Shown here: positions 1-8,346 of the stretch, one piece after another
Numbering within the stretch: the first letter of the stretch is position 1
Layout: the number at the start of each line of letters is the position of its first letter
Assembly (NCBI GenBank): GCA_934153805.1
Contig: CAKPFO010000030.1
Span: forward strand, 1-19,517
Length of the DNA stretch: 19,517 bases
Direction: 5' to 3'
Source: an uncultured Clostridia bacterium
GTDB lineage: Bacteria > Bacillota > Clostridia > TANB77 > CAG-508
The notes under the pieces: model-generated
The model's input: only the letters and a program-made list of their open reading frames with translations
Database searches by the model: none
What the model was told of the DNA's origin: nothing
Made by a program: the position numbers and the translations under genes

Positions 1-3000
1 AATTTTTTTTTAAATTTTTTTAATCATATATTTTAGTTTTTATTTTTTTATAAATTTAGTTTTTACTATTTTTATATTCAATTTTATTTTTAGTCCTATT
101 ATTTTTTAATATGTGTTTTGTCTTTTTGACACTTTAATATGTTTAATTTTTCTCATTTCTATTTTGTTTTCTTTTTTTTATTTTGTTATTTTATATTTTT
201 CTTTTAAATTTATTTTTATTTACTCTTATTGACTTTTAAATTCCTATTTATCAATAAATTTTTTTAGTTTTTAGCTTTATTTTTTCTTTACATGTTTTTT
301 ATCAATTATTTTTTATATTTTTTTCTTGCAATCTTGGTTTTTTAATTTTCTATTTTATACTATATGTTTATTTTTTATTTTAGTCTTTTTCACTAAACTC
401 TTTTTTTTTTTACTTGTCATCACTTTGCTTTTAGTTTTTATGTTTACTAGTTTTGTTTTGTTTAATATTTTTTCATTTCCTACAATTCCGTTACTCTTGC
501 CACTTCTATTTTTTCAATTTTATTAGTCTTTTTGTTTAACTTTTATATTATTTTTATACTTCTAAGATTTAACTTTTTTATTTCTTTCATAATATGTTCT
601 ATATACCTTTTTCAACATTTTTTATTAAAAAAAAAGCATATTTTTAATTTATGCCACTAATTTGAATTTGCTTTTACCTTTCAATTTATTTTATAATAAC
701 ATTTTATAAAATATTATTTATTAATTTTTTTTGTTAAAAATTTTCCTGTCTCCACTTTTTTACTCTTTTACTATAGTACTTATTTTTATTTTTCTATATT
801 TTTTTCTTACTTTATTCTTATTTTTTCTATTAATCAATTTTTGTCATTTTGACATTTACTTTTTTATTGTTTTATTTATCTTTTTTTCCTTTTATAGATT
901 TTTACTATTTTATTTTATTATTATTTTTTTTCTTTATTCTTTTTTTTACTTTTTAATTTTTCTTCTTTTATATTTTAATTTTATATTTTTTTGTTTTATT
1001 ATTTTTAATTTTCTATAAAAAAATTTTTTATCATTTTTTTATTATCACTTTTTGATTTCCATTTTCTTTTTTATTTCATTTTTACCTTTTTAATTTTTCT
1101 TAAAAATTTTTTAAGCCTCTGTTTTATTTTTTATTTTTTTATAAATTTAATTTTTACTATTTTTGTATTCGATTTTATTTTTAGTCCTATTATTTTTTGA
1201 TATTGTTTTGTCTTTTTGACACTTTTACATTGTGTGATTTACTTTATTTTTATTTTGTCTTCTTTTTTATTTTGCCATCTTATACTTTTCTTTTTAATTT
1301 ATTTTTATTTATTCTTGTCTACTTTTTTAATTTCTATTTATATATAACTTTTTCAAGTTTTTAACTTTATTTTTTTCTTTATATTTTTTTATCACTTATT
1401 TTTTATATTTTTTTATTGCAATTTTTGTTTTTCAATTTTCTATTTTAGACTATATCCTTATCTATTATTTTAGTCTTTTTTTTCTACATTCTTTTTATCT
1501 TTCATTTATCATAATACTGTTTTTTGTTCTTATGTTTACTGACTTTGTTTTATGCAATGCTTTTTAATATCCTACTATTCCGTTACTTTTGACCACTTTA
1601 ATTTTTCAATTTTTTTAATCTTTTTATCCATCTTTTACTTTTTTCTTACACTTTTTATATTTAATTCTTTTTATTTCTTATAAAAGTTATTCTATATATC
1701 ATCTTTTATATTCTCTCTTTCATGTGCATTATATATATTTTTTTTAAAGATATATTTTTAATTCATGTCATTCTTTTAGAGTTACTTTTTCTATTATATC
1801 TATTTTATAAAACACTTTTTTAAATATTATTTTTTATTTAAAATCTTTTCTGCCTCACTCTTTTTATTATTTTAATATAGTACTAATTTTTTCTTTTTTA
1901 TATTTTTTCTCTTTTTATTTTTATTCTTTTGTATTTATTATTTTTTGTCTTTTTGACATGTATTTCTTTTGTTATTTTATTTTTATTTTTTTTTTTATTA
2001 TTTTTAATATTTTCTTTTTATTATTTTTCTTTTTTTATTTAGTTGTTTTTTTATCTTTTAATTTTTTTCTTTGTACTTTAAATTTATATTTTTTCTTTTA
2101 TTGTTTTTAATTTTCTATTAAAAAATTTTTTTCTTATTTATTTTCAATTTTATTTTTCTTTCTTCTTTTAAATTTATTTTTTATTCTTCTTTGATTTTTT
2201 TATTCTCACTTTTTAATCTTTATTTTCTATCAATTTAATTTTTTATTATCTTAATATTCAATTTCAATTTTATTTTTACTATTTTCTTGATACATATTTT
2301 GTCTTTTTGACATTTCTGTGTTGCATAATTTATTTTATTTTTACTTTTTTCTATTTTACTATTTTATACTTTTCCTTTTAATTTATCTTTATTTATTCTT
2401 GTCAAATTTTTAATTTCTATTTATATATACTTTTTTTAATTTTTTAACTTTATTTTTTTCTTTATATATTTTTTATCAATTATTCTTTATATTTTTTTCT
2501 TGTAATTTTTGTTCTTTAACTTTTATTCTATCTTATATTTCTATTTCTTATTTTAGTCTTTTCTTTTTAGATTCTTTTTATCTTTCAAAGTAATTACATT
2601 GTTTTCAGTTCTTATGTTTACTAATTTTATTTTATGCAATATTTTCTAATATCTTACCATTCCGTTACTTTTGACCCTTCTACTTTTTCTATTTTATTAG
2701 TCTTTTGGTTCGACTTTTACTTTGTTTTTATACTTTTTATATTTGCTTCTTTCTATTTCTTATCTAAAATATTTTATATATCTTTTTTTATATTTTCTTT
2801 TTCATATGCATTAATTATCTTTTCTAAGAAGATAAAATTTTTAATTTATGTTACTTTATTAATAATACTTTTAATAATTTTTTATTTTATAAAACATTTT
2901 ATAAAATATCTTTTATTTATGCTTTTTTTATCTTAAAAAAATTTTTTTTATTTTTTCTATTTTTTACTATATTTCTAATTTTTCTTTTATCTTATTTTTT

Positions 3001-3260
3001 TTCATTTAATTTTTATTAATATAGTTTTGTCTTTTTGACATTCATTATTTTATCTATTTTATTTTTATAATTTTAAATATTTTATTTTTATTATTTTAAA
3101 TCTTTTTGTTGTTAGTTTTTTGTCTTTCATTTTTTATATTTTATATTTTCATTTTACTTTTTTATCCTTCTCAAAAAAATTTTATTAATCTTTTATTATT
3201 CAATTTTTTCTTTTTTTATTTATTATATTTTATTCAATACATTACTTAATTATTTTATAT
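1..3260. repeat. Degenerate ~1.09-kb tandem repeat array, about three copies, extremely T-rich
   Basis: No credible gene lies here. The + strand is dominated by T with very little G. Copies are approximately 1-1090, 1091-2180 and 2181-3260, and the first may continue left of the window. Landmarks recur at the same offset: the quasi-palindrome GTCTTTTTGAC at 120, 1210 and 2301; a second GTCTTTTTGAC (first copy GTCATTTTGAC) at 843, 1947 and 3029; and ATTCCGTTAC at 485, 1577 and 2659. Around 42-130 and 1120-1220 the first two copies are nearly identical over about 90 bases, while the third is more diverged. Open frames on the + strand (326-526, 731-1018, 2634-2936) give only Phe/Leu/Ile-rich peptides, as any T-rich DNA would. 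The array may be decayed membrane-protein genes or a non-coding satellite; the sequence does not decide. Confidence 0.8.
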
Positions 3261-3312
3261 TTATTAATTTTTATTATATTTTAGTTAATTTTTTATTTGC
3301 TCTATATTTATT

Positions 3313-4248
3313 TTAGCATTCTTCTATAGCCACTAAAAATATTTCTTCAATATCATTGTATATTTTTTCTGCCATATTTAATGGTAATGATTTTCCTTCT
3401 TCTCCTTTACCTATTTCTATAGTATATCCTGGTTTATTATATTCTTGTATAAACCAGTCTTTATAGCCTGCAAAAGAAGAATAAAATGATGGCTCTGTTA
3501 ATTTATAACCACTCACTTTTTCCATTTTCTTTCCTATTTCATATGCCCTGTCTATTTTTTTATTTAAATAATTCCAGTATATTTCTTCTCCTTGAGAATG
3601 CAAAGAAATAGTCATATCAAAATTAAATATTTTAGTAAAATTTATTATATTTTTAGTTTCTATTTCAGATACTGCATTTGGTCCTGGATAATCTCTTGGA
3701 CCTGGTGAAATTATTCCTTTTTTCTTTTTATTTTTTACTGCTTGTTTCCAACCTGCTGGATAGTTTAAATTAATATCTACACCTCTTATATTTGCTTTCC
3801 AACTATCTAAGTTATTTACATATTTTTTCCATACTTCTTTATATCTATCATCATTTAATACCTTTTTATCTTTTAAACATAAATTAACTCCATCTGGATT
3901 TACCATTGGTACAATATATATACTAGTTCTATTCCATAAATCATTTATATTTCTTCCTTTATAATTTTCTTTGTTTTTATATAATTTTAAATATCTTTCT
4001 ATAAACATCATTGTTATTAAACTTGTCATCCACTCGTTTGCATGATGTGATGCATTTATAAATAATTTTTTGTTTCCAGTTCCTAATTTTATATATGCTA
4101 TTTTTTCTCCTAATGTTGTTTTTCCTACATAATTAATTTTAAATAATTCATATTCATAATTTAAAAACAATAAATCATTTTTTAATATTTCATATGTATA
4201 ATTTTTATTTGTTTTTATTATATTATTTATTTTTATCCCACCTTTCAT
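3313..4248 (-). CDS. M14 family zinc peptidase, ENP1-like (gamma-D-glutamyl-diamino acid endopeptidase type)
   Basis: A 311-residue M14 metallopeptidase. Visible zinc ligands are H69 and E72 in HHANEW and H217 in SLHSQG; the catalytic glutamate is E278 in TIEIG. The substrate-binding Asn-Arg pair of classical carboxypeptidases is Asn-Leu here (N160-L161 in GVDINLNYP). Loss of that Arg suits an ENP1-type endopeptidase acting on cell-wall peptides rather than a C-terminal exopeptidase. There is no signal peptide or membrane segment, so a cytoplasmic role in muropeptide recycling or spore/wall peptide processing is inferred. The start is uncertain: the only good ribosome-binding sequence (AAAGGTGGG) lies just inside the first codons of this reading, and no ATG/GTG/TTG follows at the right distance. 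The gene stands alone, between the T-rich array downstream and a simple-sequence tract upstream. Confidence 0.85.
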   Translation of the reverse strand: MKGGIKINNIIKTNKNYTYEILKNDLLFLNYEYELFKINYVGKTTLGEKIAYIKLGTGNKKLFINASHHANEWMTSLITMMFIERYLKLYKNKENYKGRNINDLWNRTSIYIVPMVNPDGVNLCLKDKKVLNDDRYKEVWKKYVNNLDSWKANIRGVDINLNYPAGWKQAVKNKKKKGIISPGPRDYPGPNAVSEIETKNIINFTKIFNFDMTISLHSQGEEIYWNYLNKKIDRAYEIGKKMEKVSGYKLTEPSFYSSFAGYKDWFIQEYNKPGYTIEIGKGEEGKSLPLNMAEKIYNDIEEIFLVAIEEC

Positions 4249-4495
4249 TATTTTATTAATCTTTTTATATTTATTATTTTTTTATTACTTATCTTATTAC
4301 TATTTATTTTTTATTATTTATTTTTTATTATCTATTTTTTATTATTTATTTTTTATTATTTAATTTTATTATTTATTATTTTTTTTTATTATTTTTTTTT
4401 TATTATTTTTTTTTTATTATTTTTTTTTGTTATTTTACTTTTTCATTTTTAGAATAATTTTATTTTTTTATAATAATATTATATGGGTGATTCAT
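4249..4495. repeat. Simple-sequence tract of TTATTATTT-type units
   Basis: Between the divergent M14 and DUF6512 genes the + strand is almost only T and A. From about 4283 to 4437 it consists of imperfect 13-16-base units of the form TTATTATTTATTTTT, the last few simplified to TTATTATTTTTTTTT. This looks like replication-slippage DNA. It must also hold the promoters of the two divergent genes, but the composition makes any -10 call meaningless. Confidence 0.75.
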
Positions 4496-5044
4496 TTGAA
4501 TATTAAATTAATAAAAAAATTGCAAATTGCATCTATTATTTTTAGTATTTTATTAGGTACTTTATTACACTTTACTTTTGAACTATCTTCTAATAATCTA
4601 TTTATTGCTTCTTTTAGCGCTGTTAATGAAAGTGTTTGGGAACATTTAAAATTAGTATTTTTTCCTATGTTAATTTTTAGTATAATTGAGTATTTTTTAT
4701 TAAAAAATTATAATAATAAAAATAATTATATTTTTTCAAAAACTGTTTCTATTATTTTTGCTATTTTATTTATTAATATATTTTTTTATACTTATACTGG
4801 AATTATTGGAAAATGTTATTTTATTTTAGATATTTTATCTTTTTTATTAGCTATTATTTTAGGAGAATTAATTTGTTATAAATTATTAATAAAAAATACT
4901 AAAATTAATAATTCTATAAAGTATTTATGTATTTTTTTTATAATTATTTTATTATTATTTTTTTTATTTTTTACTTATTTTCCTCCTAAAATAAATTACT
5001 TTAAAGACCCGGTAAATAAATCTTATGGAATTAATTTAAAATAA
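4496..5044 (+). CDS. DUF6512-like small polytopic membrane protein
   Basis: A 182-residue integral membrane protein with about five hydrophobic segments and a short C-terminal tail. The stretch ASFSAVNESVWEHLKLVFFP, after the first membrane segment, is the recognisable signature of the DUF6512 family of uncharacterised Firmicutes membrane proteins. I chose the TTG at 4496 because GGGTGA (4484-4489) sits six bases upstream and the resulting N-terminus (MNIKLIKKLQIAS) is a normal cytoplasmic lead-in. An in-frame ATG at 4427 would add 23 residues translated from the simple repeat and has no ribosome-binding site. It is transcribed toward the origin, opposite to most genes on this arm. Function is unknown; residues such as NESVWEH are conserved polar positions near a membrane face. 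The family call rests on memory of the motif. Confidence 0.75.
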   Translation: MNIKLIKKLQIASIIFSILLGTLLHFTFELSSNNLFIASFSAVNESVWEHLKLVFFPMLIFSIIEYFLLKNYNNKNNYIFSKTVSIIFAILFINIFFYTYTGIIGKCYFILDILSFLLAIILGELICYKLLIKNTKINNSIKYLCIFFIIILLLFFLFFTYFPPKINYFKDPVNKSYGINLK

Positions 5045-5055
5045 TTTCAAATTTT

Positions 5056-5085
5056 TTGAATAAAAAAAATCTTTTTACACATAAT
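5056..5085 (+). promoter_or_regulatory. Predicted sigma-A promoter of the structured RNA
   Basis: TTGAAT (5056-5061) and CATAAT (5080-5085) are separated by 18 bases, each one base or so from consensus. The expected start point, about seven bases after the -10, is 5091-5092, which is exactly where the helix closing the downstream RNA begins. That coincidence supports the call more than the boxes alone, which are easy to find in AT-rich DNA. Confidence 0.55.
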
Positions 5086-5090
5086 ATTAG

Positions 5091-5540
5091 CATAAGGTTA
5101 ATATTAGCCTAACTAAGAGTTATATAAGGTTTTTTATAGAGTTTTATATAATTCGAGCAAAGATGTAATATGGCTTAGGTTAATCTTAGGTCATATTATG
5201 TCGGCGATGAAGAATATATTATTTGTTTGTAAGCTATATTTTTACATTATATTTTTTTTAATTATATTTTGTATTTATATATATGGTTAAATTATAAATA
5301 ATATATTCGAAGTTAAGATTATATTTATATAATACATGGTTGTTAGTAATCCCTTGTGGATGAATATGGCTATTACGTGTGTATTTATAGTCGAGCAACT
5401 GATTAATATTTGTGGTTTATTGCTTATTTATGCAGCAATGTATATTAGGTAAAAAAATTATGAATATTAGTTTTAGCTGAAAGTTAATATTAGCTTTATG
5501 TGATAAATGCACGTAAGAGACTTTTCTCTTACGTGCATTT
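5091..5540 (+). ncRNA. Candidate large structured non-coding RNA, about 450 nt, class not recognised
   Basis: No open reading frame of note covers this gap, and it is visibly richer in G than the flanking + strand. The ends pair: 5091-5108 with 5483-5500, 18 consecutive pairs, three of them G-U. Further helices are 5117-5133/5138-5154 (17 pairs, five G-U, four-base loop), 5162-5179/5185-5202 (18 pairs, five G-U, five-base loop), 5212-5226/5294-5308 (15 pairs), 5318-5323/5328-5333, 5338-5344/5394-5400 and 5419-5423/5435-5439. The many G-U pairs exist only if the + strand is transcribed; the other strand would have A-C clashes. The octamer TCGAGCAA occurs twice (5153, 5391). A hairpin at 5505-5540 follows directly. 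I see no RNase P, tmRNA, 6S or SRP RNA hallmark. Confidence 0.7.
5505..5540. terminator. Perfect 15-bp hairpin between convergent transcripts, likely bidirectional terminator
   Basis: AAATGCACGTAAGAG (5505-5519) and its exact complement (5526-5540) enclose a six-base loop. It lies four bases after the closing helix of the + strand RNA and 13 bases past the stop of the - strand gene, so it can end both transcripts. The flanks are A/T-rich but lack a long clean T-run on either side. Confidence 0.75.
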
Positions 5541-5553
5541 AATTAAAATATAT

Positions 5554-5949
5554 TTATATTCTTTTTTTTAATTTTAATAATGCGATAGAAGTATACTTAA
5601 GCACTGAATTTATTTTATAATTTATTTCTTCTACTTTATTTTTGTACCTCATTCGTTCTAATAAATATAAATTATCATTAATACGTTTCCAAGCTACAGC
5701 AAAACTCTCATTTAAAGAATCATATGCATAGATTTCTATACCGTCATCATTTTCGTATCCCAGTATTCTATCTCTCCTTATAGGAATTACATTCCTCGGC
5801 TGCTCTGGCTTTTCTGGACGTATTTGTTTTATTCTTTGTAAAGTATCTTCACAAAAAACGATAGCCTTTTTTTTATAAATACATGCTTTTATAATACTTT
5901 CTTTAATATTTTCTTTTCCCGAAACTTCTAAATTTTTTATTATCCACAT
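5554..5949 (-). CDS. Conserved-looking hypothetical protein, 131 aa
   Basis: I do not recognise the family. The start is the ATG at 5949 (MWIIKNLEV): GGGAGGT lies seven to eight bases upstream, whereas the in-frame ATG at 5964 overlaps that ribosome-binding site and cannot use it. The protein is soluble, with no membrane segment or signal. A central basic, proline-rich stretch (RPEKPEQPRNVIPIRRDR) links an N-terminal part containing KKKAIVFCEDT to a C-terminal part rich in Tyr, Asn and Lys. The GC content of the middle of the gene (5745-5825) is higher than its surroundings. It follows gyrB on the same strand, but an AT-rich hairpin with a T-run separates them, so it probably has its own promoter between about 5965 and 6010. 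Confidence 0.7.
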   Translation of the reverse strand: MWIIKNLEVSGKENIKESIIKACIYKKKAIVFCEDTLQRIKQIRPEKPEQPRNVIPIRRDRILGYENDDGIEIYAYDSLNESFAVAWKRINDNLYLLERMRYKNKVEEINYKINSVLKYTSIALLKLKKRI

Positions 5950-6006
5950 TTTGCTACCTCCCATATTGCTCTAAAAAATTTTAATTTACTTCTATACATT
6001 ATTAAC

Positions 6007-6049
6007 AAAAAAATATTATGTATATTTTATCATAATATACATAATATTT
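6007..6049 (-). terminator. Rho-independent terminator of the gyrB transcript
   Basis: A 16-bp perfect stem (6011-6026 with 6034-6049, seven-base loop) begins six bases after the gyrB stop. On the - strand it runs straight into a T-run (6013 down to 6007). The stem is almost entirely A-T, as expected for this genome. Confidence 0.75.
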
Positions 6050-6054
6050 CAATA

Positions 6055-7986
6055 CTATATATCTAGGTTCTTAACATATTTAGCATTCTTTTGAATAAAC
6101 TCTCTACGTGGTTCTATGTCATCACCCATTAATATGTTAAATATTTGGTCTGCTTTTATGGCATCTTCCATTGTTACCTTTACAAGTATTCTATTAGCTG
6201 GGTCCATAGTTGTCTCCCATAATTGCTCTGGATTCATTTCTCCTAGACCTTTATATCTTTGTAATGCTAATTGTTCTCTTGCAATTCCTTTTTGTTCTAG
6301 TTCTTTATATGCCTTATCTAAGTCTTCATCTGTATAACAATACACATCTTCCATACCTTTTTTAGATAATTTATATAGTGGTGGTTGTGCTAAATATACA
6401 TTTCCATTTTCTATTAATGGTCTCATATATCTAAAGAAAAATGTTAACAATAATGTTCTAATATGTGCACCATCGACATCGGCATCTGCCATTATTATTA
6501 CTTTTCCATAACGAATTTTGCTTATATCAAAATCTGCTCCTATACCTGCTCCTACAGCTAATATTACTGGATTTAATTTATCATTTCCATATATTTTATC
6601 AGCTCTTGCTTTCTCTACATTAAGCATTTTTCCCCATAAAGGAAGTATTGCTTGAAAACGTCTATCTCTACCTTGTTTTGCACTTCCTCCAGCAGAGTCT
6701 CCCTCGACTATATATACCTCACATTCTGCAGGATTTTTACTACTACAATCAGCAAGTTTTCCTGGTAATGTTGTTGTCTCTAAAGCATTTTTTCTTCTTA
6801 CTAATTCTCTTGCTTTTCTTGCTGCTTCTCTTGCTCTAAATGCACTTATACACTTTTCAAGAATTGCTTTTGCTACTGATGGATTTTCCTCTAAAAATTC
6901 ACCTAAAGCTTCATTTACCATACTTTGTACGACACCTGTTACATTACTGTTTCCTAATTTCGTTTTAGTTTGTCCCTCAAATTGTGGTTCTCTTACTTTA
7001 ACAGATACAACTGCTGTTATACCTTCTCTAATGTCTTCTCCTACTAAGTTTGGATCTTTTTCTTTTATTAAGTTGTGGCTTCTTGCATAATCATTAAATG
7101 TCTTTGTTAAAGCTCTCTTAAATCCCTCTAAGTGTGTTCCACCTTCTATTGTGTTAATATTATTAACAAATGTGTATATGTTTTCTGAATAGCTTGTTGT
7201 ATATTGAAAAGCTATTTCTACTGGCACATCTCCTTCTGTTTTTTCTATATATATTGGATCTTGATGTAATTTTTCTTTATTTTTATTTAAATATTCTACA
7301 AATGATTTTAATCCACCTTCAAAACAGAATTCTGCTTTTTTTACATTTTCTTCTCTCTTATCTTCAATGCTTATAAATAATCCTTTAGTTAAAAATGCCA
7401 TTTCTCTAAATCTATTTTCTAATGTCTCATAGTCATATTCTAGAGTTTCAAATATAGTTCCATCTGCTAAAAATCTTACTTTTGTTCCTGTTTTTTCAGA
7501 ATCCCCTATTCTAGTTAATGGCTCTATTGTTTTTCCTTTTTCAAATTTCATTTCGAATATTCCGCCATCTCTTTGAATAGTTACCTCACACCATGTTGAT
7601 AAGGCATTTACAACTGACGCACCAACACCATGAAGACCTCCAGATACTTTATATCCACTGTCTCCACCAAACTTTCCTCCAGCATTCAATTTTGTATAAA
7701 CTGTTTCTGCAGCAGAAATTTTTGTTTTTGGATGTATATCTACTGGAATTCCTCTACCATCATCTTCTACACTTATTACATTTCCTGGTTCTATAGCAAC
7801 TCTTATATGTGTACAATATCCTGCTAATGCTTCATCTACACAGTTGTCTACTATTTCGTATACTAAATGGTGAAGCCCTCTTGCTGATACGCTTCCTATG
7901 TACATACCTGGTCTTTTTCTTACATGCTCTAATCCATCTAATACTTGAATTTGTTCTGCTCCATATTTATGTTCAAATTTTTCCAT
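6055..7986 (-). CDS. gyrB: DNA gyrase subunit B
   Basis: The 643-residue ATPase subunit of DNA gyrase, which with GyrA introduces negative supercoils ahead of the forks leaving the adjacent origin. GHKL ATPase: catalytic E44 and Mg-binding N48 in YEIVDNCVDEA, DDGRGIP at 75-81, and the ATP lid GGLHGVG at 116-122. TOPRIM domain: EGDSAGG at 428-434 and DADVDGAH at 501-508. Length is normal for a Firmicutes GyrB without the Gram-negative insert. The TOPRIM stretch reads LPLWGKMLNVEKAR, with Trp where Bacillus has Arg, a form I recall from Clostridia. The ribosome-binding site AAAGGAATG precedes the ATG. The partner gyrA does not follow within the window; an unrelated gene and a terminator come instead. 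The upstream gap holds two inverted perfect DnaA boxes. Confidence 0.98.
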   Translation of the reverse strand: MEKFEHKYGAEQIQVLDGLEHVRKRPGMYIGSVSARGLHHLVYEIVDNCVDEALAGYCTHIRVAIEPGNVISVEDDGRGIPVDIHPKTKISAAETVYTKLNAGGKFGGDSGYKVSGGLHGVGASVVNALSTWCEVTIQRDGGIFEMKFEKGKTIEPLTRIGDSEKTGTKVRFLADGTIFETLEYDYETLENRFREMAFLTKGLFISIEDKREENVKKAEFCFEGGLKSFVEYLNKNKEKLHQDPIYIEKTEGDVPVEIAFQYTTSYSENIYTFVNNINTIEGGTHLEGFKRALTKTFNDYARSHNLIKEKDPNLVGEDIREGITAVVSVKVREPQFEGQTKTKLGNSNVTGVVQSMVNEALGEFLEENPSVAKAILEKCISAFRAREAARKARELVRRKNALETTTLPGKLADCSSKNPAECEVYIVEGDSAGGSAKQGRDRRFQAILPLWGKMLNVEKARADKIYGNDKLNPVILAVGAGIGADFDISKIRYGKVIIMADADVDGAHIRTLLLTFFFRYMRPLIENGNVYLAQPPLYKLSKKGMEDVYCYTDEDLDKAYKELEQKGIAREQLALQRYKGLGEMNPEQLWETTMDPANRILVKVTMEDAIKADQIFNILMGDDIEPRREFIQKNAKYVKNLDI

Positions 7987-8056
7987 TTTTTTAACATTCC
8001 TTTCTTTGAAGTTATAAAATTTTTTATTTTAATTGCAATATAAAATTTTTTACTTT

Positions 8057-8088
8057 TTATCCACAAGTTTTTAATGGTTTGTGGATAA
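8057..8088. promoter_or_regulatory. Inverted pair of perfect DnaA boxes upstream of gyrB
   Basis: TTATCCACA (8057-8065) and TGTGGATAA (8080-8088) are both exact consensus. With one extra base each they form a 10-bp inverted repeat around a 12-base loop in the remB-gyrB gap. DnaA binding here could tie gyrB expression to initiation, or act as a titration site; an RNA hairpin effect is also possible. Confidence 0.8.
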
Positions 8089-8094
8089 CTATAT

Positions 8095-8346
8095 TTATAT
8101 TAACTCTTTTTGAATCCTTTTTGCAAGTGTTGTTGATGAAATATTTGTTATATATCCTTTTAATACTTTTTCTTCTTCAAAAATAATTAATGATTTATTA
8201 TTATTTTTTGAAATATCTACTATATTATTTTTTATATTCATATTTTTTAATATTTCTTTATTGTTTTTATCTATTTTTTCCAAATTCAATATAGCAATAA
8301 TATTATCAGATTTAATAATATAATCTTTACCTATATGAGTATACAT
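8095..8346 (-). CDS. remB: RemB/DUF370 family regulatory protein
   Basis: An 83-residue member of the DUF370 family, called RemB (YaaB) in Bacillus subtilis, where it also sits between recF and gyrB. The start MYTHIGKDYIIKSDNIIAILNLE and the end STTLAKRIQ are the recognisable family parts. RemA/RemB proteins affect extracellular-matrix gene expression in Bacillus; RemA binds DNA, and RemB's own activity is poorly defined. The ATG shares one base with the recF stop codon (TAATG on the - strand), so translation is coupled to recF. Identification rests on both sequence and position; the function in this organism is inferred. Confidence 0.88.
   Translation of the reverse strand: MYTHIGKDYIIKSDNIIAILNLEKIDKNNKEILKNMNIKNNIVDISKNNNKSLIIFEEEKVLKGYITNISSTTLAKRIQKELI

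Noticed and set aside
120..130. TTGACA in the GTCTTTTTGACA motifs as -35 promoter boxes
   Set aside because: No consistent -10 sequence lies 16-18 bases downstream in the copies.
326..1018. Open frames at 326-526 and 731-1018 (+) as membrane-protein genes
   Set aside because: No ribosome-binding sites, composition is what T-rich DNA gives in any frame, and the matching frames in the other repeat copies are broken.
120..3039. CRISPR array or iteron cluster from the regularly recurring GTCTTTTTGAC
   Set aside because: Spacings are 360-740 bases and the whole intervening sequence repeats too, so this is a long tandem repeat, not short repeats with unique spacers.
5355..5363. TGTGGATGA as a DnaA box inside the candidate RNA
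   Set aside because: A single non-consensus 9-mer, isolated from other boxes, is expected by chance.
5091..5540. RNase P RNA, tmRNA, 6S RNA or SRP RNA as the identity of the structured RNA
   Set aside because: The conserved RNase P core (GAGGAAAGTCC-type), tmRNA ends with CCA acceptor and SRP tetraloop regions are not present.
6116..7994. Several open frames on the + strand across gyrB
   Set aside because: They lie antisense to a clearly conserved gyrB and have no starts with ribosome-binding sites or recognisable domains.
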